NCBI RefSeq assembly: GCF_019734885.1
Contig: NZ_JAAXCM010000020.1
Coordinates: 1 to 64,000, forward strand
Reading direction: 5' to 3'
From: Pseudocoprococcus catus
Lineage (GTDB): Bacteria > Bacillota > Clostridia > Lachnospirales > Lachnospiraceae
Length of the DNA stretch: 64,000 nt
In this document: positions 55,100 through 64,000 of the stretch, piece by piece
Layout: every line of letters begins with the position of its first letter
Numbering within the stretch: position 1 is the first letter of the stretch
Notes under the pieces: model-generated
Seen by the model: only the letters and a program-made list of their open reading frames with translations
Database searches by the model: none
Told to the model about the DNA's origin: nothing
Position numbers and translations under genes: made by a program

Positions 55100-56581
55100 A
55101 TGTTTGGATATAAGAAGCTTTCCCTGAATCGAAAGATTATGATGATCGCCGTGGCGGCTATTGTACCGATGATTTGTCTTGTCTGCTATCTGCTCTGGAC
55201 AATTTCCTATACGACCGGTGTGTATGCGGACATCACGAACAATGTGGCAGAGGCCAATGAATATGTCCGGGATTTCAAGGAGCGGATTGACTATACCACT
55301 TACCTGGCGGTCATCAACAACAAGAAGATTGATGAGCTGGATGTGGGAACTGTGACGGTCAATGGTATTTTGACGGTGGATCCCTATGCCTATATCGATG
55401 AACTGAAAAGCGTCTGCAATGATCTGGCGCGTTCTGCAACGGTTGAATTGAACAAAAGTCAGATGGTTCGCCTGAAGAATACATTGAATACACTGTCAAA
55501 TTGTATTCATGATTTGGAGAATAATATTGGCCGGGAGAATTCCTATGATCAGAATATGGCCACGCTGGATAATGATGTTTATGCACTGACATCTCTGGTG
55601 CAGTCATGTATCCGTGACTATATTTATGCAGAAACCCTGAATTTCGATCAGATCAAAGCACAGCTGGATGAGAATAATCGGACAATTTTCTGTTTTACGA
55701 TTCTGGCGTCGCTTTTTGTTGTCATTTTGACGGTAGGACTTTCTGTCAGGGCGTCCAGAAACATTACCGGCCCGATACGTAATCTCTGTACACTGACCAG
55801 CAGGGTCGCCGAAGGTGACTTTACGGCACAGACGAAGGATGTGGAGTCAGAGGATGAAATTGCTCTGCTTATGGATAATTTCAACGATATGACCAAGGAG
55901 ATCGGTCAGCTTGTGGAAGATATGAAGCGCAACCATGAGACATTGCGGCTGAGCGAGACGAAACTTTTGCAGGCGCAGATCAATCCGCATTTCCTGTATA
56001 ACACACTGGATACGGCAGTGTGGCTGGCGGAGGCGAAACAGAATGATCAGGTGATCCGTCTTCTGACCTATTTGTCTGATTTCTTCCGGACTTCTCTGAG
56101 CAATGGGCAGAACTTTATCACGATCCAGGAGGAGCAGCGGCATATTGAAAGTTATCTGAAGATCCAGCAGTTCCGTTACCAGGATACGCTGGCTTACAAC
56201 ATTGATATAGACAAGGCGTTATATAATTTTACGATCCCGAAGCTGCTTTTACAGCCGTTAGTTGAGAATGCTCTGGTTCATGGGATTCGCGGCAAGCGGG
56301 GGAAAGGAACGATTTCTGTGACCGGCCGCCTGGAAGGGGATAATATTGTCTTCTGTGTGACGGATGACGGTGTAGGCATGGATGAAGAAAAACTGTATAA
56401 TCTCAGGAAGGCTTCTGTGGACGGAAGTACCCAGTCAGCCAATATAGCGGCCTTTGGCGTGGGCAACGTCAATGAGCGGATCCATATTTATTATGGCGAA
56501 AATTATGGTTTATTTTTCAAAAGTCAACCGGATGTGGGCACCACAGCAAGGGTTTTGATACCGGCCAGAAATGTTTCATAA
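55100..56581 (+). CDS. YesM-like sensor histidine kinase
   Basis: A 493-residue kinase with two membrane segments bracketing an extracytoplasmic sensor domain (about residues 35-205), a HAMP domain, the phosphoacceptor motif QINPHFLYNTLD, and an ATPase domain with PLVENALVHGI and DDGVGMD. This is the usual partner of AraC-type response regulators for extracellular sugars in Firmicutes. It lies 3 nt after the regulator gene. Confidence 0.94.
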   Translation: MFGYKKLSLNRKIMMIAVAAIVPMICLVCYLLWTISYTTGVYADITNNVAEANEYVRDFKERIDYTTYLAVINNKKIDELDVGTVTVNGILTVDPYAYIDELKSVCNDLARSATVELNKSQMVRLKNTLNTLSNCIHDLENNIGRENSYDQNMATLDNDVYALTSLVQSCIRDYIYAETLNFDQIKAQLDENNRTIFCFTILASLFVVILTVGLSVRASRNITGPIRNLCTLTSRVAEGDFTAQTKDVESEDEIALLMDNFNDMTKEIGQLVEDMKRNHETLRLSETKLLQAQINPHFLYNTLDTAVWLAEAKQNDQVIRLLTYLSDFFRTSLSNGQNFITIQEEQRHIESYLKIQQFRYQDTLAYNIDIDKALYNFTIPKLLLQPLVENALVHGIRGKRGKGTISVTGRLEGDNIVFCVTDDGVGMDEEKLYNLRKASVDGSTQSANIAAFGVGNVNERIHIYYGENYGLFFKSQPDVGTTARVLIPARNVS

Positions 56582-56586
56582 AAAAA

Positions 56587-56616
56587 TACACTTTTATCAT
56601 AAAAAAGTACACTTTT
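56587..56616 (+). promoter_or_regulatory. Candidate regulator binding site upstream of the sugar importer
   Basis: TACACTTTT occurs at 56587-56595 and again at 56608-56616, exactly 21 bp apart (two helical turns) and each preceded by an A-run. This spacing is typical of AraC-type dimer sites. Linking it to the adjacent regulator is inference. Confidence 0.45.
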
Positions 56617-56757
56617 TTTGAATGGGTCAAAACATTCACAAAAAGTTCAAAAAATATTAACCTAAAAAAAAGAATCCTCTGTTTCCAAAATTATGGGAAT
56701 ACGGTATGCTTTTCACATAAGATACTTATTATTTCATAACTAGGAGGAGAAGAGTTT

Positions 56758-57864
56758 ATGAAGAAGAGATTTTTAGGGGTATTATTGTCAGTAGCTATGG
56801 TTGCTGCAGTATTGGCAGGCTGCGGCTCATCAGGTACTAAAGAAACAGCAGCACCTGCAGGCAGCGAAACAGAAGCTGCAAGCGAAGCAGCATCTGGTGA
56901 AACAGAAGCAGCAGGCAACACAGGTGACGTGATCACAGTTGGTTTTTCACAGGTTGGTGCAGAATCTGACTGGCGTACAGCTAACTCAGAATCTATGAAA
57001 TCTACATTCAGCACAGAAAACGGTTACAATTTAATCTTCGATGATGCTCAGCAGAAACAGGAGAATCAGATCGCAGCGATCCGTAACTTCATCCAGCAGG
57101 AAGTTGATTATATCGTTCTTGCACCTGTAACAGAATCCGGTTGGGATACAGTTCTTCAGGAAGCTAAAGACGCAGAAATCCCTGTTATCATCGTTGACCG
57201 TATGGTAAACGTTTCTGATGACAGCCTTTACACAGCTTGGGTTGGTTCCAACTTCAAACTGGAAGGTCAGAAAGCATGCGAATGGCTGAAAGCTTATGCA
57301 GAAGCTAAAGGCATGAGCGAAGTTAATATCGTAGATATTCAGGGTACAATCGGTGCATCCGCTCAGATCGGACGTACAGAAGCCCTCAACGAAGCAGTAA
57401 AAGCTAATGGCTGGAATCTGTTAGCTCAGCAGACAGGTGAATTCACACAGGCTAAAGGCCAGGAAGTTATGGAATCTATGCTGAAACAGTATGACAACAT
57501 CAACGTTGTATACTGCGAGAACGATAACGAAGCATTTGGTGCAATCGAAGCAATCAAAGCAGCTGGTAAGACAGTTGGTCCTGATGGTGACATCCTTGTA
57601 ATGTCCTTCGATACAACAAAACAGGGTATCACAGATACATTATCAGGTGATATCATTGTTAACACAGAGTGTAATCCTCTTCACGGCCCACGTGTAGAAC
57701 AGATTATCAAACAGCTTCAGGCTGGCGAAACACCAGAGAAACAGGCATATGTAGAAGAAGGTATCTACGCTCATGGTTCTGATGTAGCATCCGTTTCAAT
57801 CGACGGTACAGATTATGAAGTTACAGAAGTAACACAGGATGTTGTAGACGCTCGTGCATACTAA
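56758..57864 (+). CDS. ytfQ: Sugar ABC transporter substrate-binding lipoprotein (YtfQ-like)
   Basis: A 368-residue periplasmic-binding-protein-like lipoprotein: signal peptide with lipobox VLAGC, Ala/Glu/Ser-rich linker, then a type-1 sugar-binding fold (VGFSQVGAESDWRTAN; DYIVLAPVTESGW; IPVIIVDR). It resembles YtfQ, which binds galactofuranose and related sugars. With araA and araB following, an arabinose-type pentose is the likely ligand. The ATG follows AGGAGGAG. It is followed by a terminator-like stem before the ATPase gene, so it is probably made in excess. Confidence 0.93.
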   Translation: MKKRFLGVLLSVAMVAAVLAGCGSSGTKETAAPAGSETEAASEAASGETEAAGNTGDVITVGFSQVGAESDWRTANSESMKSTFSTENGYNLIFDDAQQKQENQIAAIRNFIQQEVDYIVLAPVTESGWDTVLQEAKDAEIPVIIVDRMVNVSDDSLYTAWVGSNFKLEGQKACEWLKAYAEAKGMSEVNIVDIQGTIGASAQIGRTEALNEAVKANGWNLLAQQTGEFTQAKGQEVMESMLKQYDNINVVYCENDNEAFGAIEAIKAAGKTVGPDGDILVMSFDTTKQGITDTLSGDIIVNTECNPLHGPRVEQIIKQLQAGETPEKQAYVEEGIYAHGSDVASVSIDGTDYEVTEVTQDVVDARAY

Positions 57865-57898
57865 AATTTATAGGAATTAATTTTCCGGGAACATAATG

Positions 57899-57949
57899 AT
57901 TGGCGTGGTAGAAAGAGGCAGAAGCCTGGAATGCTGCCACGCCAATTTT
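57899..57949 (+). terminator. Stem-loop after the substrate-binding-protein gene
   Basis: A 10-bp stem ATTGGCGTGG/CCACGCCAAT (57899-57908 with 57937-57946) followed by TTTTATG. A leaky terminator here would give more binding protein than transporter. Confidence 0.75.
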
Positions 57950-58027
57950 ATGCTTATACGTTACATGTCAACTTACCCGAAATGGGAGAGATTTTAGAGA
58001 GAGAATTTGAAAGCAGGTGAATGCTAT

Positions 58028-59545
58028 ATGTCCAATGATGTTGTTTTAAGTATGAGAGATATCTCGAAAACATTTCCGGGTGTCAAAGCATTGCAGCATG
58101 TAGATTTTACGCTTCGCAAAGGTGAAATCCATGCGTTAATGGGAGAGAACGGAGCCGGCAAGTCCACACTGATCAAGGTGCTTACCGGAGTACATAGTTT
58201 AGACGGCGGTGAGATCAGAATAGCGGGTTCTGATGCACCGATTATCAATAAATCCCCGCAGGATGCCCAGAGCCACGGTATCAGTACCGTGTATCAGGAA
58301 GTTAATCTTTGTCCGAATCTGTCAGTGGCGGAGAACCTTTTTATCGGACGTGAGCCGAGAAAGTTTGGTTTTATTGACTGGCATACAATGAATAAGAAAG
58401 CAACAGAGCTCTTGAAGAGTCTGGATATTGATGCAAGAGCAACTGATAAATTAGAGGAATGTTCTCTGGCGAAGCAGCAGATGATTGCCATTGCCAGAGC
58501 GGTAGATATGAAGTGCCAGGTTCTGATTCTGGATGAACCGACATCTTCTCTGGATGATGAAGAAGTTGAGAAACTTTTCGTATTGATGAGACGTCTTCAA
58601 AAAGAAGGCGTTGGTATTATCTTTGTTACGCATTTCCTTGAGCAGGTATATGCGGTCTGTGACCGGATTACTGTTCTTCGAAATGGTACACTGGTTGGAG
58701 AGTATCCTGTAAAGGAACTGCCTAGAGTAGAACTGGTTGCCAAGATGATGGGCAAGAACTTTGATGATCTGGCAGATATCAAGGGAGATCATAAAGTACT
58801 TGAGAAGTTTGAACCGGTTATCGAAGCTGAACAGGTTGGAAGAAAAGGCAGTATCAAACCGTTTGATTTTGCTGTCAACAAAGGTGAGGTTGTGGGCCTG
58901 ACAGGACTTCTGGGTTCCGGACGTTCCGAACTGGTGCGTGCCATTTACGGTGCGGACAAGCCGGATACAGGTAAGATCAAGGTCAACGGCAAGGAAGTGA
59001 AGATCAATTCTCCGCTGGATGCCATGAAACAGGGTATGGCTTATCTGCCTGAGGACAGAAAGAAAGATGGTATCCTTGCTGATCTGTCTGTACGTGAGAA
59101 CATCATTATCGCACTTCAGGCGAAGAGAGGCATGTTCCATCCGATGAGCAGAAAAGAGATGGAGGAAGCCGCAGACAAATATATCGATATGCTGCAGATT
59201 AAGACAGCCAGCAGAGAGACACCGATCAAGAGTCTTTCCGGTGGTAACCAGCAGAAGGTGATTATCGGCAGATGGCTTCTGACCAATCCGGATTATCTGA
59301 TCCTGGATGAGCCGACACGAGGTATCGATATCGGTACAAAGACTGAGATCCAGAAACTGGTGCTTGACCTGGCAGACCAGGGCATGGCCGTTACATTTAT
59401 TTCTTCCGAAGTTGAGGAAATGCTTCGTACATGTTCACGTATGGGAGTTCTCCGAGACGGCAAGAAGGTCGGCGAGATTTCCGGCGACCAGCTGACACAG
59501 GAAGGCGTTATGAAAGCAATAGCAGGAGGTGACAGCAATGAATAA
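58028..59545 (+). CDS. ytfR: Sugar ABC transporter ATP-binding protein (YtfR-like, two ABC domains)
   Basis: A 505-residue protein with two fused ABC domains: Walker A GENGAGKST in the first, a degenerate GLLGSGRSE in the second, and signature LSGGNQQKVIIGRW in the second half, as in RbsA/YtfR-type sugar importers. The ATG at 58028 (MSNDVV) is preferred over 58007. Its end overlaps the first permease gene by 8 nt. Confidence 0.95.
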   Translation: MSNDVVLSMRDISKTFPGVKALQHVDFTLRKGEIHALMGENGAGKSTLIKVLTGVHSLDGGEIRIAGSDAPIINKSPQDAQSHGISTVYQEVNLCPNLSVAENLFIGREPRKFGFIDWHTMNKKATELLKSLDIDARATDKLEECSLAKQQMIAIARAVDMKCQVLILDEPTSSLDDEEVEKLFVLMRRLQKEGVGIIFVTHFLEQVYAVCDRITVLRNGTLVGEYPVKELPRVELVAKMMGKNFDDLADIKGDHKVLEKFEPVIEAEQVGRKGSIKPFDFAVNKGEVVGLTGLLGSGRSELVRAIYGADKPDTGKIKVNGKEVKINSPLDAMKQGMAYLPEDRKKDGILADLSVRENIIIALQAKRGMFHPMSRKEMEEAADKYIDMLQIKTASRETPIKSLSGGNQQKVIIGRWLLTNPDYLILDEPTRGIDIGTKTEIQKLVLDLADQGMAVTFISSEVEEMLRTCSRMGVLRDGKKVGEISGDQLTQEGVMKAIAGGDSNE

Positions 59546-60593
59546 GGATTCGATTAAGAAAATAACATCCATGCGCTTGTTTTTGCCAATCGTATGTCTG
59601 GTTGCTGTTTTATTAGTGAATTTGATTACGACACCGGGATTCTTCAAGATTTCCATTAATAATGGTGTTTTATATGGTTACATTGTGGACGTTGTCAACC
59701 GTGCATCCGAGCTGGTTATTCTGGCTGTCGGTATGACACTGGTAACGGCTGCTTCCGGCGGTCAGGATATCAGTGTTGGTGCAGTTATGGCTGTTGCAGC
59801 AGCTGTCTGCTGTCAGATCCTTTCTGGTGGTGAAGTATCTGTTACTGAGCTGGCTGCTCCGATGGGTCTGGCAATTATTGCAGCTATTCTGGCTTCTGCA
59901 CTCTGCGGTGCCTTTAATGGTTTCCTTGTAGCCAAGATGAATATTCAGCCGATGGTTGCCACACTGATTCTGTATACAGCAGGACGTGGTATCGGACAGC
60001 TGATCACAGCAGGTCAGATTACATATGTCCGTGTGGATTCTTATAAGGTATTTGGTGGTTATATCGGGAAGATTCCTGTACCGACACCGATTTTCCTGGC
60101 GATTATCGTTGTTATCATTGTGAATCTGATCCTGAAGAAAACAGCTCTTGGTCTGTATATTGAAAGTGTTGGTATCAATGGTACGGCTTCCAGACTGGTT
60201 GGTCTGAATTCAACACTGATCAAATTCCTGACATACGTGATCTGCGGTGTGTTGGCAGGTATCGCAGGTATTATCGCATCCAGCCGTATTTATTCAGCCG
60301 ATGTTAACAACATTGGCCTGAACCTTGAAATGGATGCCATCCTTGCAGTTGCTCTTGGCGGCAATGTACTGGGCGGCGGTAAGTTCAGTCTGATGGGCTC
60401 CGTTATCGGTGCTTATACGATCCAGGCTCTGACAACAACGCTTTATGCGATGAATGTTAAAGCCGATCAGCTGCCGGTTTACAAGGCCATCGTTGTCGTT
60501 ATTATTGTTACACTGCAGAGCCCTGTATTCCAGAGTTTCATTGCAAAACAGCGTGCAAAAAAAGCTGCAGCAGCAGTAGAGGGAGGTAAATAA
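59538..60593 (+). CDS. ytfT: Sugar ABC transporter permease 1 (YtfT-like)
   Basis: A 351-residue permease of the RbsC/YtfT family with 8-10 membrane segments and the motif ALGGNVLGGG near the end. The ATG at 59538 (MNKDSI) follows AGGAGGTGA; a GTG at 59529 is an alternative. It overlaps the ATPase gene and is followed 2 nt later by permease 2. Confidence 0.93.
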   Translation: MNKDSIKKITSMRLFLPIVCLVAVLLVNLITTPGFFKISINNGVLYGYIVDVVNRASELVILAVGMTLVTAASGGQDISVGAVMAVAAAVCCQILSGGEVSVTELAAPMGLAIIAAILASALCGAFNGFLVAKMNIQPMVATLILYTAGRGIGQLITAGQITYVRVDSYKVFGGYIGKIPVPTPIFLAIIVVIIVNLILKKTALGLYIESVGINGTASRLVGLNSTLIKFLTYVICGVLAGIAGIIASSRIYSADVNNIGLNLEMDAILAVALGGNVLGGGKFSLMGSVIGAYTIQALTTTLYAMNVKADQLPVYKAIVVVIIVTLQSPVFQSFIAKQRAKKAAAAVEGGK

Positions 60594-60595
60594 TC

Positions 60596-61633
60596 ATGGC
60601 TAAGTTAAAAACAACCACAGATTCAAACAGAAAGATTAACGGCAATACCTTCCTTTTGATTATCACAATTGCACTTTTTGCGATCATGTATATCGCAGGT
60701 ATGGTTATTTTCGCAGATAAGGGTTTTGCAAAACCACAGATGTTTCTGAACCTGTTCATTTCCAATGCCGGTCTGCTGGTTATTGCAGTTGGTCAGACCA
60801 TCGTTATGATCACAGGCGGTATTGATATCTCTGTTGGTTCTATTACAGCGTTGGTTTGTATGGTTATGGCCAATCAGATGGAGAATCACGGCATGAGTGC
60901 TTATGCAGCGATTGCTGTTGCACTGGTTATCGGTCTGGCTTTCGGTATTGTACAGGGCTTCCTGATTTCTTATCTGGAGATCCAGCCATTCATTGTCAGC
61001 CTGGCAGGTCTGTTCTTTGGACGTGGTATGACTTCCATGGTCAGCACAGAGATGATTTCTATCAAGAATGAAACATTCCTTGCATGGGCCAATGCAAAGA
61101 TTTATCTGCCGTTTATTGGTTCCTACAGCAAGAGCGGTAAGTTCCATCCGGCATATATTTATCCGACGGTTATTATTGCTCTGATTATCGTAGCGATTAT
61201 CGCAGTTGTTATGAAATATACCAAATTCGGCCGTGAAGTTTACGCTGTGGGCGGCAATGCACAGAGCGCGTTAATGATGGGTCTGAATGTTAAGAGAATC
61301 AAATTTAAAGCTTATGTGCTTGAAGGTCTGCTTGCAGGCTGCGGCGGTTTCTTATTCTGCTTAAACAGCTGTGCAGGTTTCGTAGAACAGGCCAAAGGTC
61401 TTGAAATGGATGCCATTTCTGCATCCGTTATCGGCGGTACACTGTTAAGCGGTGGTGTGGGTACACCATTCGGCACCATCTTCGGTGTTCTGATCAAAGG
61501 TACCATCACAAGCTTGATTACCACACAGGGGACATTGTCCAGCTGGTGGGTACGTATCGTACTTTCCGCACTGCTTTGTTTCTTCATCGTATTACAGGCA
61601 ATTTTTGCCCGCATGAAGAAGAAAAACGCTTAA
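60596..61633 (+). CDS. yjfF: Sugar ABC transporter permease 2 (YjfF-like)
   Basis: A 345-residue RbsC-type permease with the conserved VIGGTLLSGGVGTPFG segment and a charged cytoplasmic VGGNAQSALMMGLNV loop. It pairs with permease 1 as a heterodimer, as in YtfT-YjfF. The ATG follows GGGAGGTAAATAATC. Confidence 0.93.
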   Translation: MAKLKTTTDSNRKINGNTFLLIITIALFAIMYIAGMVIFADKGFAKPQMFLNLFISNAGLLVIAVGQTIVMITGGIDISVGSITALVCMVMANQMENHGMSAYAAIAVALVIGLAFGIVQGFLISYLEIQPFIVSLAGLFFGRGMTSMVSTEMISIKNETFLAWANAKIYLPFIGSYSKSGKFHPAYIYPTVIIALIIVAIIAVVMKYTKFGREVYAVGGNAQSALMMGLNVKRIKFKAYVLEGLLAGCGGFLFCLNSCAGFVEQAKGLEMDAISASVIGGTLLSGGVGTPFGTIFGVLIKGTITSLITTQGTLSSWWVRIVLSALLCFFIVLQAIFARMKKKNA

Positions 61634-61653
61634 CATTGACCTAAGCATGCGCA

Positions 61654-61697
61654 GGAATTCAGGTAAGAAATATGTCTGCACGGCAGACCTGAATTCC
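61654..61697 (+). other. Hairpin between the transporter genes and araA
   Basis: An 11-bp inverted repeat GGAATTCAGGT/ACCTGAATTCC (61654-61664 with 61687-61697), overlapping a smaller GTCTGC/GCAGAC stem (61674-61679 with 61683-61688), without a T-run. It may be a processing or attenuation stem. Confidence 0.55.
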
Positions 61698-61751
61698 GCG
61701 CCAAGTTTCGTATATACTCAACTTGAACATACACAGAAAGGAATTAAAAAC

Positions 61752-63248
61752 ATGTTAAAGGTGAAAAATTATCAGTTCTGGTTTTGTACAGGTTCACAGG
61801 ATCTGTACGGTGATGAGTGCCTGTCCCATGTGGCAGCACATTCCAAAGAAATCGTAGAAAAACTTAATGCATCAGGCAATCTTCCATATGAGGTTGTATG
61901 GAAACCAACCCTGATCACCAATGAATTAATCCGTAAAACGATGAATGAGGCCAATATGGATGATAATTGTGCCGGCATTATCACATGGATGCATACTTTT
62001 TCACCGGCAAAATCCTGGATACTCGGCCTTCAGGAACTGAGAAAACCTTTGCTTCATCTGCATACACAGTATAATCGTGAAATCCCATACGATACCATTG
62101 ATATGGATTTCATGAATGAGAATCAGGCAGCTCACGGTGACAGAGAATACGGTCATATTTTCTCACGTCTGCATATGGAACGCAAAGTGGTTATGGGTTA
62201 CTGGGAAGACAAATCTACACAGGATAGAATCGGCTCCTGGATGTGTACAGCTGTAGGCGTTCTTGAAAGCAGCCATATCCGTGTGATGCGTATTGCTGAC
62301 AACATGAGAAATGTTGCGGTTACAGAGGGCGATAAGGTTGAAGCACAGATCAAATTCGGCTGGGAAGTGGATGCTTATCCGGTAAATGAAATTGCAGAAG
62401 CAGTGAAAGCAGTTTCAAAGGCAGATATTGATGCACTGGTAGAAGAATATTACAGCACATATAATATTTTACTTGAAGGCAGAGACGAGAAGGAATTCCG
62501 TCAGCATGTGGCTGTTCAGGCCGGTATTGAAATCGGTTTTGAACGTTTCCTTGAAGAAAAGAATTATCAGGCCATTGTTACGCACTTTGGCGACTTAGGT
62601 GCCCTGCAGCAGCTTCCGGGTCTGGCTATCCAGAGACTGATGGCTAAAGGCTATGGTTTCGGTGCGGAAGGCGACTGGAAGACAGCAGCCATGGTGCGTC
62701 TGATGAAGATCATGACAGAGGGCATGAAAGGTGCCAAAGGTACATCCTTTATGGAAGATTATACATACAATCTTGTACCGGGCAAAGAAGGTATTCTTCA
62801 GTCCCATATGTTGGAAGTTTGCCCGACAATTGCAGATGGCCCTATTTCTATCAAAGAGCAGCCATTATCCATGGGTGACAGAGAAGATCCTGCAAGACTT
62901 GTATTTACAGCTAAAGAGGGCAAGGCTATTGCCACATCCCTTATCGATCTGGGCAATCGTTTCCGCCTGATCATCAATGACGTAAACTGCAAGAAGACAG
63001 AAAAACCAATGCCGAAGCTTCCGGTTGCAACTGCATTCTGGACACCGGAACCAAATCTTCAGACAGGTGCTGAAGCATGGATCCTGGCAGGCGGTGCACA
63101 TCATACAGCTTTCTCCTATGACCTGACGGCTGAGCAGATGGGTGACTGGGCAAACAGCATGGGCATTGAAGCTGTTTATATCGACAAAGACACAACAATC
63201 AGACAGTTTAACAATGAGCTGAAATGGAATTCCATTTACTATCGTTAA
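61752..63248 (+). CDS. araA: L-arabinose isomerase
   Basis: A 498-residue L-arabinose isomerase converting L-arabinose to L-ribulose. Seen: the N-terminal FCTGSQDLYGDE, the THFGDLG segment and GAEGDWKTAAMV in the middle, and the metal-binding HHTAFSYDL near the end. The ATG at 61752 (MLKVKN) follows GAAAGGAAT; an open frame extends to 61647 but covers the hairpin. It follows the transporter and precedes the kinase gene. Confidence 0.97.
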   Translation: MLKVKNYQFWFCTGSQDLYGDECLSHVAAHSKEIVEKLNASGNLPYEVVWKPTLITNELIRKTMNEANMDDNCAGIITWMHTFSPAKSWILGLQELRKPLLHLHTQYNREIPYDTIDMDFMNENQAAHGDREYGHIFSRLHMERKVVMGYWEDKSTQDRIGSWMCTAVGVLESSHIRVMRIADNMRNVAVTEGDKVEAQIKFGWEVDAYPVNEIAEAVKAVSKADIDALVEEYYSTYNILLEGRDEKEFRQHVAVQAGIEIGFERFLEEKNYQAIVTHFGDLGALQQLPGLAIQRLMAKGYGFGAEGDWKTAAMVRLMKIMTEGMKGAKGTSFMEDYTYNLVPGKEGILQSHMLEVCPTIADGPISIKEQPLSMGDREDPARLVFTAKEGKAIATSLIDLGNRFRLIINDVNCKKTEKPMPKLPVATAFWTPEPNLQTGAEAWILAGGAHHTAFSYDLTAEQMGDWANSMGIEAVYIDKDTTIRQFNNELKWNSIYYR

Positions 63249-63261
63249 ATTGATTAAAAGA

Positions 63262-63305
63262 CAGGCAGCTGCGATAGTGTGGTATAAACCGCAGGCAGCT
63301 GCCTG
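63262..63305 (+). other. Hairpin between araA and the kinase gene
   Basis: An 11-bp inverted repeat CAGGCAGCTGC/GCAGCTGCCTG (63262-63272 with 63295-63305) without a T-run; a smaller stem GGATTCG-ACAG-CGAATCC lies at 63363-63380. Probably mRNA processing or stability stems. Confidence 0.5.
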
Positions 63306-63398
63306 CCTGTGGTTATAGAGATAGACAATGTTTGAATTGGACAGAGTGTCCATTTCAAAGCAGGATTCGACAGCGAATCCATGAATCAGGAGGATAGA

Positions 63399-64000
63399 AT
63401 GGCAGATTTAAAAGCAATTATTGAGAGCGGCAAAACAGCACTGGGTATTGAATTCGGTTCAACCAGAATCAAGGCAGTGCTGATCGATGAATCATTTAAA
63501 CCAATCGCTTCCGGCAGTTACAGCTGGGAGAATCAGCTGATCGACGGTTTCTGGACTTATTCTCTGGATGATATCTGGAAGGGTTTAAGAGACTGCTACA
63601 AGAGCCTGGCAGCCGATGTGAAAGAAAAATACGGTGCAGAGCTGACGAAGATCGGCAGCATCGGTTTTAGTGCCATGATGCACGGCTATATGGCCTTTGA
63701 TGAGAAGGGCGAGCTGCTTGTACCGTTCCGTACATGGCGAAACAGTACAACAGGTCAGGCGGCTGAAGCATTGACAGAATTATTTAATTACAATATTCCT
63801 CAGAGATGGAGCATTTCCCATTTGTATCAGGCGATTTTAAATGGTGAGGAACATGTCGATCAGATCAGTTATCTGACAACGCTGGCGGGTTACATCCACT
63901 GGCAGCTGACAGGGCGGAAAGTCCTTGGTATCGGCGATGTTTCCGGTATGTTTCCGATCAATGACAAGACCCATCAGTATGATGAGACAATGGTTGAGAA
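63399..64000 (+). CDS. araB: FGGY-family carbohydrate kinase, probable L-ribulokinase (partial, cut by window end)
   Basis: The first 200 residues of a sugar kinase of the FGGY family, open to the window end. The ATG at 63399 follows AGGAGGA. Seen: the ATP-binding start [17 protein letters not shown], the [12 protein letters not shown] segment and [10 protein letters not shown]. Its place directly after araA makes L-ribulose the likely substrate, giving L-ribulose 5-phosphate; a related pentulose kinase is possible. Confidence 0.88.
   Translation, partial: MADLKAIIESGKTALGIEFGSTRIKAVLIDESFKPIASGSYSWENQLIDGFWTYSLDDIWKGLRDCYKSLAADVKEKYGAELTKIGSIGFSAMMHGYMAFDEKGELLVPFRTWRNSTTGQAAEALTELFNYNIPQRWSISHLYQAILNGEEHVDQISYLTTLAGYIHWQLTGRKVLGIGDVSGMFPINDKTHQYDETMVE

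Overview
The window looks like the chromosome of a strictly anaerobic gut member of the Clostridia, most likely a Lachnospiraceae species. This is inferred from the moderately low G+C, strong AGGAGG-type ribosome binding sites, agr-type peptide signalling, a glycine riboswitch, double-cubane-cluster enzymes with their activases, the selenium/purine-linked yge-ssnA-ygfK genes, and a very large Ig/fibronectin-type secreted protein. No rRNA, tRNA or CRISPR array was seen.

Layout. (1) 1-512: the right end of an IS200/IS605-type element truncates an Rpn/PD-(D/E)XK nuclease gene. (2) 764-8517: a complete agr-like quorum-sensing module. A 54-residue AgrD overlaps AgrB on the minus strand. A divergent GHKL kinase and LytTR regulator follow on the plus strand, then a secreted 150-residue protein, an intergenic terminator, a lipoprotein, three ABC-2-like membrane proteins and an ABC ATPase. 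(3) 8521-9639: a structured intergenic repeat and two small envelope proteins. (4) 9808-21262: the anaerobic purine/urate degradation cluster as two divergent arms, ygeX-ygeY-ygeW-arcC (minus) and NCS2 permease-ssnA-ygfK (plus). A 143-bp MITE sits between permease and ssnA. (5) 21718-25842: beta-carbonic anhydrase behind a structured leader, cardiolipin synthase, an HD protein and a DUF4143 ATPase. (6) 26114-30983: MarR regulator plus a 1463-residue fused activase/dehydratase-like protein. (7) 31007-31364: two adjacent MITE-like elements with target-site duplications. (8) 31940-38446: a 2168-residue secreted multidomain protein with a consensus promoter and a long leader. (9) 38626-43986: Fe-S aldo/keto reductase, then LysR, double-cubane-cluster protein, activase and cysteine-desulfurase-like genes. 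(10) 44245-53017: carB without carA, an RmlD-like protein lacking the catalytic tyrosine, a dicarboxylate/amino-acid symporter, a MATE exporter, and an AGCS symporter under a glycine riboswitch. (11) 53450-64000: an AraC-type response regulator and YesM-type kinase, a YtfQRT-YjfF-type sugar importer, araA, and the first part of araB cut by the window end.

How the genes fit together. The agr module probably senses its own cyclic peptide and drives the downstream secreted-protein/ABC cassette. AgrD appears to use serine rather than cysteine as ring nucleophile. The yge/ssnA/ygfK arms handle purine import and ring breakdown, ending in carbamoyl-phosphate use by ArcC. The two-component system probably senses a sugar and induces the arabinose-type importer and catabolic genes. 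Function is firm where family motifs are named. It is open for the agr-linked cassette, the large secreted protein, the structured leaders and the double-cubane proteins' substrates.
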